From Salibacteraceae bacterium (GTDB taxonomy: Bacteria > Bacteroidota > Bacteroidia > Flavobacteriales_G > Salibacteraceae), in NCBI GenBank assembly GCA_023262195.1, contig JALRDM010000210.1, positions 1 to 7,656 of the forward strand: a stretch of DNA of 7,656 bases. Reading direction: 5' to 3'. Positions 1-4,623 of the stretch are shown here, one piece after another; the stretch's first letter is position 1, and the number at the start of each line of letters is the position of its first letter. A program made the position numbers and the translations under genes. Under the pieces are notes generated by a model. That model did not search any database. It had not been told where the DNA came from and worked only from the letters and a program-made list of their open reading frames with translations.

Positions 1-58
1 TGGCCTTTTTTTGTTTCTGAGCGAGCAGAAAGTTTACTTTCAAGTGAAGCGATGAAGG

Positions 59-84
59 AAAAAAATCAATCGGAATACGATTGA
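59..84 (-). terminator. Minus-strand rho-independent terminator-like hairpin
   Basis: Read on the minus strand, a 7-bp perfect stem (TCAATCG / CGATTGA, arms 84-78 and 72-66) with a 5-nt loop is followed directly by seven T (complement of the A-run at 65-59). That is the form of an intrinsic terminator, although the stem has only three G-C pairs. No minus-strand gene ends just upstream of it (to its right) in this window, so what it would terminate is unclear. Confidence 0.5.
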
Positions 85-142
85 CCTTTGCTTTCGGAAT
101 TCGGAGCGCAAAGGATCACGAAGTAATCCTGTCGGGGTCAAT
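80..142. other. Possible structured RNA or palindromic intergenic element (three-stem fold)
   Basis: Three perfect stems abut with no unpaired base at two of the three junction strands. The closing stem is ATTGACC (80-86) with GGTCAAT (136-142). Inside it, TTTGC (87-91) pairs with GCAAA (108-112), then GGAT (113-116) pairs with ATCC (126-129), leaving six bases before the closing arm. The fold is possible on either strand. It matches no riboswitch, ribozyme or tRNA that I recognise. It may be a structured RNA, a REP-like palindromic element, or chance. Confidence 0.3.
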
Positions 143-150
143 AGTTGATG

Positions 151-180
151 AAGCCTTGTCGCAAAGCGATGAGGCTTTTT
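151..180 (+). terminator. Rho-independent terminator, plus strand
   Basis: AAGCCT (151-156) pairs with AGGCTT (172-177). Inside, TCGC (159-162) pairs with GCGA (166-169) around an AAA loop, with only a TG/TG mismatch between the two stems. The hairpin runs into a T-tract (176-180). This is a strong intrinsic terminator for transcription entering from the left. It insulates the DUF2256/cryptochrome pair from upstream reading. Confidence 0.75.
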
Positions 181-274
181 GATTGAATGAGCCACGCTAT
201 GTTAAAAAGCATACGATGCTGCAGCACAATGAACTATTTAGAACATAAGATTCTTGTTGTTGGTTTTAATAACC

Positions 275-424
275 ATGTCAAAGACACCAAAAGCACATCT
301 CCCTCAAAAGATTTGTCCTGTTTGCAATTTACCTTTCACCTGGAGGAAAAAATGGAGATTAAATTGGGACAATGTGGTCTATTGCAGCGAACGGTGCAGA
401 AGAAATAAATCCGAATCGGCATGA
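275..424 (+). CDS. DUF2256 family small zinc-ribbon-like protein
   Basis: This encodes a 49-residue basic protein. It carries two cysteine pairs, CPVC (C14, C17) and CSERC (C37, C41), separated by a Trp- and Lys/Arg-rich stretch ([20 protein letters not shown], 21-40). That pattern is the hallmark of the DUF2256 family, whose members are about this size and often sit beside cryptochrome/photolyase genes. The four cysteines probably bind one zinc ion; this is inference, and the molecular function is unknown. The ATG at 275 is the only in-frame ATG after the stop at 239-241, and it gives the typical family N-terminus (a short Lys-rich leader before the first CxxC). There is no Shine-Dalgarno, as is usual in Bacteroidota. 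Its TGA overlaps the ATG of the next gene (ATGA, 421-424), implying translational coupling with the photolyase-like protein. A longer reading in another frame (187-408) is a shadow of this gene. Confidence 0.9.
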   Translation: MSKTPKAHLPQKICPVCNLPFTWRKKWRLNWDNVVYCSERCRRNKSESA

Positions 425-1902
425 AAAAAATAGGAATCATTTTCCCGCATCAATTGTTTACTCAATCAGCTTGGTTTTCGGAAGTGGATGAACTTTATCT
501 ATCTGAGGAGTTTCTGTTCTTCCGGCAGTATGAATTCCACAAACAAAAAATCGCTTTTCACAGGGCCAGTATGAAGTCTTGGGAGAGCGGCATGGTTGAT
601 TCGGAAGCCAATATACATTACATCGATGCGCAAGATGAGCGAAGTGATGTTCGCATTCTTATTAAAAGACTTGCTGAAACATACCCCAATTTTGAATTGC
701 ACACCATTGATCCTACCGACAATTGGTTGAGTAAGCATATTTCACACGCCTGTGAAACCAATCAGGTACAACACATTCAGCATGAGTCACCACTATTCTT
801 AAACCGTAAAATAGAGCTAGAAAGCTTTTTCAAACCAAGCAAGAAAAGCTTTTTCCAAACCTCATTTTATAAACAGCAACGTTCAAAATTGAATCTACTT
901 CTAGAGGCGGACGGAGAGCCTGTGGGAGGAAAGTGGACCTATGATTCAGACAACCGAAAGAAATATCCGAAAGGAAAGGTTCCACCACCTATCCAATTCC
1001 CAGATGCCAATGAAACATGGATTGAAGCAGTTGAATACACAGAAAAGTACTTCAGCGATAATCCTGGGAGTGTTTCAAAAGACCGACTCTATCCAATAAA
1101 TCAGGCCGATTCCTCAGCATGGCTCGAACAGTTTTTAGAAACCAGATTTCATGAATTTGGTCCGTATGAAGATGCCATCGTCAAGAATGAAATCTTTCTA
1201 AATCACAGCATTCTCACACCCATGCTCAATACAGGGTTGATTTCTCCAAAGACCATCATTGAGCTGACAATGGAGTTTGCCAGTGAACACAATGTACCCA
1301 TCAACTCAACCGAAGGGTTCATTAGGCAAATCATTGGCTGGCGAGAGTTTATCCGTGGAATGTACGAAGTGAAAGGAGTGGAATCTCGTACCACAAATTT
1401 TTGGGGTTTTAAAAGGAAGATTCCTGCAAGTTTTTATGACGGAACTACGGGAATCATGCCCGTTGACGATACCATTAAAAAAGTACTTCGAACGGGATAT
1501 TGCCACCACATCGAACGCCTTATGATCCTCGGCAACTTTATGTTGTTATGTGAGTTTGATCCAGACGAGGTATATCGATGGTTTATGGAGCTTTTTATTG
1601 ATGCTTATGATTGGGTTATGGTTCCTAATGTATATGGTATGAGCCAGTTTTCCGATGGCGGTTTATTTGCCACGAAACCTTACATAAGCAGCTCAAATTA
1701 CATTTTGAAAATGAGCGACTATAGCAAAGGTGATTGGCAAAAAACTTGGGACGGCTTGTTTTGGAACTTTATGGATAAGCACCGTGATTTTTTCAAGACA
1801 AACCCACGATCATCCATGCTGATCAACACTTTTGACAAAATGCAAGCTGAAAAAAGACAGAACCACCTGGAAAATGCAGCAGTATTCCTATCACATTTAT
1901 AG
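421..1902 (+). CDS. Cryptochrome/photolyase-related flavoprotein (PhrB/CryB-like, DPRP family), lacking Fe-S cysteines
   Basis: At 493 residues this is near the usual length of about 500 for bacterial (6-4)-photolyase-like PhrB/CryB proteins. These bind FAD, and often a lumazine antenna, to repair UV photoproducts or sense light. The N-terminal antenna-type Rossmann part covers about 1-130, with FPHQL at 8-12 and [15 protein letters not shown] at 40-54. Family motifs follow: [17 protein letters not shown] (169-185), FGPYEDA (246-252), [16 protein letters not shown] (261-276), [18 protein letters not shown] (298-315), [17 protein letters not shown] (360-376, with the His pair H362/H363 tied to 6-4 repair) and [14 protein letters not shown] (401-414). 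Members with a [4Fe-4S] cluster have a CxxC plus a further Cys after MSDY; here the segment reads [18 protein letters not shown] (431-448) with no Cys. Only C111, C361 and C377 occur in the protein, so no cluster is expected. It is coupled to the DUF2256 gene by ATGA. Whether it repairs DNA or only signals cannot be told. Confidence 0.93.
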   Translation: MKKIGIIFPHQLFTQSAWFSEVDELYLSEEFLFFRQYEFHKQKIAFHRASMKSWESGMVDSEANIHYIDAQDERSDVRILIKRLAETYPNFELHTIDPTDNWLSKHISHACETNQVQHIQHESPLFLNRKIELESFFKPSKKSFFQTSFYKQQRSKLNLLLEADGEPVGGKWTYDSDNRKKYPKGKVPPPIQFPDANETWIEAVEYTEKYFSDNPGSVSKDRLYPINQADSSAWLEQFLETRFHEFGPYEDAIVKNEIFLNHSILTPMLNTGLISPKTIIELTMEFASEHNVPINSTEGFIRQIIGWREFIRGMYEVKGVESRTTNFWGFKRKIPASFYDGTTGIMPVDDTIKKVLRTGYCHHIERLMILGNFMLLCEFDPDEVYRWFMELFIDAYDWVMVPNVYGMSQFSDGGLFATKPYISSSNYILKMSDYSKGDWQKTWDGLFWNFMDKHRDFFKTNPRSSMLINTFDKMQAEKRQNHLENAAVFLSHL

Positions 1903-1950
1903 ATTGGATTTATTGGATTAAGTAATAATTTGGTTACAAACCAACCAACC

Positions 1951-2169
1951 ATGAATAAAACAGTAAGAAATATCCTTGGAGTAATACTTGGAGTTGTCAT
2001 AGGAAGCCCCGTCAATATGTTTTTGATAAATATCAGTGTCAGTATTATTCCACCCCCTGAAGGGGCGGATGTTACAACCATGGAAGGCTTACTAGAGGCT
2101 CTCCCTCGATTCGAAGCTAAGCACTACCTCATGCCCTTTTTGGCGCACGGTATTGGCACGTTAGGTTAG
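1951..2169 (+). pseudogene. C-terminally truncated small membrane protein gene
   Basis: This open frame of 72 codons starts at the ATG at 1951; an in-frame TTG at 1930 is a less likely start. The product has one N-terminal hydrophobic helix (about residues 8-32, with GVILGVVIGSPVNMF), then SIIPPPEGADVT (about 32-43), MEGLLEAL and a C-terminal KHYLMPFLAHGIGTLG. From memory, Bacteroidota have hypothetical four-helix membrane proteins of about 125-135 residues with the same order of motifs. In those, the AHALGTL-like segment begins the second helix and is followed by two more helices. Here a TAG at 2167-2169 cuts the reading inside the second helix, and only 47 bp remain before the convergent ABC gene. 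The missing part is therefore not present in another frame, and a deletion is more likely than a point mutation. It could instead be a functional short form. Its function is unknown. Confidence 0.6.
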
Positions 2170-2181
2170 TTTAGGATAGGG

Positions 2182-2218
2182 CACCCGGTTCAATTCATTT
2201 TGAATCAGGTGTTTTTTT
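2182..2218 (+). terminator. Rho-independent terminator between convergent genes
   Basis: CACCCGGTTCAA (2182-2193) pairs with TTGAATCAGGTG (2200-2211). This gives eleven pairs, including one G-T wobble, with one C/A mismatch and a 6-nt loop, followed by seven T (2212-2218). It ends plus-strand transcription from the cryptochrome/truncated-gene side. Its T-tract overlaps the stop codon of the convergent ATPase gene. On the minus strand the hairpin lacks a following T-run, so it is probably unidirectional. Confidence 0.8.
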
Positions 2219-2930
2219 ATACCGTCTGTCCCACTTTAGAAAAGTACTCTTCCAATTCTGCTAGTGTTTGTGAGGACGTTTTTATGTCATTGATTATATG
2301 CCCTTTCTCAAGCAACACAATTCGTTCACACACCTCTGTCACGTGTTGTAAATCATGGCTGCTGATCAACATTGTTACCCCACGATCGGTTTTCAATCGC
2401 TTCAATAAATCCTTCAGGCGAATCTGAGTAGATGGATCGAGGTTTGCGAACGGTTCATCCAAAACCAAAACTTTTGGATCAAATAGCAGTGCAGCCGCAA
2501 TACCCACTTTTTTCTGATTGCCCTTGCTTAAATCACGAATGAGTTTATCACCACCTAGAATCTCACCGTTAAACAACTCTTCAAATTCACCAAGCTTTTT
2601 ACTCACATCCTCCTTGCTAAGTCGATGTAAAGAGGCAATAAAGTCAAAGTACTCTTCGGGAAGTAAATGACCAATCAAGAAGTTTTCATCGAGATAGCTA
2701 CCTGTGAATTCTTTCCAATCACCATTGACCTGCACAGGCATATCTCCAATAATCACCTCACCGGTAGTTGGTTCAATCAAGTCCATTAAACATCGGAATA
2801 AAGTGGTTTTTCCGGCCCCATTATTCCCAACCAATCCAAAGCTTTCTCCGCTGGGTATTTTAAGGTCTGGAGCACTCATGGCTGTATAGTCTGAATAGAC
2901 CTTGGTTAAATGATTAATTCTTATATCCAT
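2217..2930 (-). CDS. ABC transporter ATP-binding protein
   Basis: This encodes a 237-residue single nucleotide-binding domain that powers the membrane protein encoded just upstream. Walker A is GNNGAGKT (35-42, Lys41). The signature is LSKGNQKKV (134-142), a variant of LSGGQ. Walker B is VLVLDEP (154-160, Asp158 and catalytic Glu159), the D-loop is ANLDP (162-166), and the switch histidine is in SSHD (H192). In the Q-loop region the segment YLDENFL (79-85) has no obvious glutamine. The domain resembles CcmA/DrrA-type ATPases of ABC-2-like exporters. It follows the permease gene with a 3-nt gap on the same strand, so the two form one operon and probably one complex at the inner membrane. The ATG at 2928-2930 gives a normal N-terminus (MDIRINHLTKVYSDYTA); no Shine-Dalgarno is visible. 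The substrate cannot be inferred. Confidence 0.95.
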   Translation of the reverse strand: MDIRINHLTKVYSDYTAMSAPDLKIPSGESFGLVGNNGAGKTTLFRCLMDLIEPTTGEVIIGDMPVQVNGDWKEFTGSYLDENFLIGHLLPEEYFDFIASLHRLSKEDVSKKLGEFEELFNGEILGGDKLIRDLSKGNQKKVGIAAALLFDPKVLVLDEPFANLDPSTQIRLKDLLKRLKTDRGVTMLISSHDLQHVTEVCERIVLLEKGHIINDIKTSSQTLAELEEYFSKVGQTV

Positions 2931-2933
2931 AAT

Positions 2934-4439
2934 TTATTGATTCCTAAAGTCTTTAGCGATCTTATATCGTTGTGAAAACAGCCATTTGGCTAGCATTTTA
3001 ATCCAAATGCGTGTTCCGAACAATCCTATCAAACCAGCCACGGCAATGAAGATTAATCCCAAAGTTTCATCGCCAAGCAAAACACCCAATCCAAACAAAC
3101 CAAGAGGAATACCCATGACTGGTATGACCAACAAAAACTGCGCTGCGCCTACCCCTTGCCAATTGAGTGCGGACCCCGCATTCAAATCAATTTTCTTTGG
3201 ATTTAACGATCCAAAAAACATCACAACATGTGTGGCTAAGCCAATATTGAAAAGAAATACACTGAACAATACCATGAGTATTTTCCAGCCAAAAAAGGCA
3301 TAAGGAATGGAAAGCAACATGGCAGCTGCACTCACGATAATAAAAACTAAAAACTTACTCATGTAGAGGTCTTCGAAGGAAACATTACGAGTAATAATGT
3401 GATCAAAATAGCTTCCTTCCCAACCCAGCAAATACTGCCCATAGTTTAAAATAAACATCCCCGTAATCATGAGGCTAAACAATACATACATTAAGTAATT
3501 GCCTTGGTATGTATCCACCGGAAAAACAAGCAATCCATACCCCAAGAACAGAATGGTCATTAATAGTACCGTGCGTGTACGTTTATGCCTCCAAATCAGT
3601 TTAAACTCCATCTCAGCCAATCGACCGACCACGCCAAACCTTGATAATATGCCAGCGCCTACATAAGTGACCTTGCTCCTTTTGGACTTACTCAGTTTTG
3701 ACAAATAAAGATTTGACTTGAGATAGTAAAAGTTCAAGCCATAAAACAGCAGTGCTAAGACCCACGGAATTACAGCTGTAATTGGCTGTAGAAAGAAAGC
3801 GTTAAACACATCAGCAGATAAGGCAAGAAAGTCAATGAGGTCAAACCAATGCGCTGCGATAATCATCGATAGCAAAACAAGCATACTAATAAACACCCTC
3901 CAGTCTACTTCCGAAGTTCTCTTAATAAAGGTGAGAAAAAAGTTATTGAAAACCACCACACCTGCAATGGCCAGAGTCCATGAGCTCGCCTCTGCAAAAG
4001 ATAGGTTAGAGTACAGCTCAATTATGAACGGCACAAATAACAGTGCATGCCCCCAGTTCAATGGACTCAAAAGTGACTTGCCAAGTAAAAAGTGTGCAAG
4101 CCCAGATTTTGGAATAGGAAGATGTAATAGCGGCTGTATAGCCAATGCAGGCAGCTTTTGCATGAAATATCGCATGATTAAGTCTGCCAGAAAATAGTAC
4201 AGCAAAAACTGATTTAACCTTCTCAACACAAAGCTCTCTTTATAGGTGTTGTAGTTTATCTCATCAAACGGAAGTTTGATCATCAAATCATCCAAAATAA
4301 CTCCTAGAAACACAAACATGCCAAACAGATAGATGAATGTGAATGCGAGTAAAAGCTTAACGATAAGGTTTTTATGCCACAAAGGCGACCTCCGGGACTC
4401 CTTCCACTCAATACCATATAACCTGAGCAATTTAATCAT
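2934..4439 (-). CDS. DUF5687-like multi-pass membrane permease of an ABC exporter
   Basis: This 501-residue, very hydrophobic protein has about 12 predicted membrane segments (roughly residues 26-50, 77-92, 128-142, 153-172, 183-204, 218-240, 289-307, 315-337, 362-384, 387-410, 434-455 and 459-480). A basic cytoplasmic loop lies between (about 241-289, with KLSKSKRSK and WRHKRTRT). Conserved-looking spots include LPIPKSGLAHFLLGKS (107-122), QYLLGWEGSYFDHIITRN (335-352) and NPKKIDLNAGSALNWQG (413-429). These match my recollection of the Bacteroidota DUF5687 family, which is typically about 490 residues and paired with an ATPase. It is upstream of the ATPase gene by 3 nt and divergent from carB. 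The start at 4437-4439 (MIKLLRLYGIEWKESRRSPL) has the positively charged N-terminus expected before the first helix. The role is an export or efflux-type transporter by inference; the substrate is unknown. The DUF assignment is from memory of motif patterns and was not searched. Confidence 0.82.
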   Translation of the reverse strand: MIKLLRLYGIEWKESRRSPLWHKNLIVKLLLAFTFIYLFGMFVFLGVILDDLMIKLPFDEINYNTYKESFVLRRLNQFLLYYFLADLIMRYFMQKLPALAIQPLLHLPIPKSGLAHFLLGKSLLSPLNWGHALLFVPFIIELYSNLSFAEASSWTLAIAGVVVFNNFFLTFIKRTSEVDWRVFISMLVLLSMIIAAHWFDLIDFLALSADVFNAFFLQPITAVIPWVLALLFYGLNFYYLKSNLYLSKLSKSKRSKVTYVGAGILSRFGVVGRLAEMEFKLIWRHKRTRTVLLMTILFLGYGLLVFPVDTYQGNYLMYVLFSLMITGMFILNYGQYLLGWEGSYFDHIITRNVSFEDLYMSKFLVFIIVSAAAMLLSIPYAFFGWKILMVLFSVFLFNIGLATHVVMFFGSLNPKKIDLNAGSALNWQGVGAAQFLLVIPVMGIPLGLFGLGVLLGDETLGLIFIAVAGLIGLFGTRIWIKMLAKWLFSQRYKIAKDFRNQ

Positions 4440-4501
4440 AGGTACGAATTAAAGGTACAAGCTCCATAGAATCCGCAGATTGTTACCATTGGTCGCATTT
4501 C

Positions 4502-4534
4502 TTTATAAGCGACTTATGAACATTTATTTATAAG
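4502..4534. promoter_or_regulatory. Repeated TTTATAAG half-sites in the divergent intergenic region (possible operator)
   Basis: TTTATAAG occurs at 4502-4509 and again at 4527-4534, exactly 25 bp apart. An inverted CTTAT (4513-4517) makes a near palindrome with the first copy (ATAAG-CGA-CTTAT). The site lies between the start of the minus-strand ABC operon (4439) and carB (4624), where a regulator of either could bind. No known operator was recognised; AT-rich chance repetition is possible. Confidence 0.3.
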
Positions 4535-4581
4535 TATTCCACAGGTTATCCAAAACACCAATTTAATCCTACTCAAGCATC

Positions 4582-4589
4582 TAAATTTG
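4582..4589 (+). promoter_or_regulatory. Candidate -7 element for carB
   Basis: TAAATTTG matches the Bacteroidota housekeeping -7 consensus TAnnTTTG exactly. It lies 34 bp before the carB ATG, giving a plausible short leader of about 25-30 nt. No good -33 TTG is seen at the usual spacing, so the call rests on one element. The leader has no Shine-Dalgarno sequence. Confidence 0.5.
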
Positions 4590-4623
4590 CGCACGGTTTA
4601 CACCATCGCAAACAAACCTTTAC

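Larger units (their letters stand above)
1..274. other. Non-coding, inverted-repeat-rich region left of the DUF2256 gene
   Basis: No gene was recognised here. The first bases (TGGCC followed by seven T) look like the right arm and U-tract of a plus-strand terminator whose left arm lies outside the window. Inverted repeats follow closely: TTTCTG/CAGAAA (14-19 with 26-31), TCAATCG/CGATTGA (66-72 with 78-84), ATTGACC/GGTCAAT (80-86 with 136-142), and a terminator stem at 151-177. Frame 1 is open from 1 to a TGA at 82-84 (27 codons), but this reading would run through a minus-strand terminator hairpin and is not convincing. From 181 to 274 the sequence is AT-rich and featureless. No clear TAnnTTTG promoter element was found for the gene starting at 275. 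Confidence 0.6.

Noticed and set aside
1..84. Open frame of 27 codons from the left edge to a TGA, possibly the tail of an upstream gene
   Set aside because: It contains a probable terminator tail at 4-12 and a minus-strand terminator hairpin at 59-84, matches no family end I know, and is too short to judge.
187..408. 73-codon plus-strand reading
   Set aside because: It is a different frame over the DUF2256 gene at 275-424, which has the family's cysteine pattern and the ATGA coupling.
1903..1920. Tandem ATTGGATTT / ATTGGATTA repeat after the cryptochrome stop
   Set aside because: Two imperfect 9-bp copies in AT-rich spacer are easily chance, with no further copies or flanking structure.
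1931..1945. TTGGTT/AACCAA hairpin before the small membrane gene
   Set aside because: The stem is only 6 bp with a 3-nt loop and has no following T-run, so it is neither a terminator nor a recognised operator.
1719..2081. 120-codon minus-strand reading across the cryptochrome end and the small membrane gene
   Set aside because: It is antisense to two plus-strand genes with recognisable proteins and has no family-like motifs.
3835..4197. 120-codon plus-strand reading antisense to the permease
   Set aside because: It lies wholly inside the permease gene on the other strand and its residue make-up looks like a shadow of hydrophobic codons.
4450..4457. Minus-strand TACCTTTA near the permease start as a -7 promoter element
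   Set aside because: It deviates from TAnnTTTG at the last base, would leave almost no leader, and has no -33 TTG at suitable spacing.
4546..4554. TTATCCAAA, close to a DnaA box (TTATCCACA)
   Set aside because: It is a single near-match with no cluster of further boxes, no dnaA or dnaN nearby and no AT-rich unwinding pattern, so an origin is not supported.
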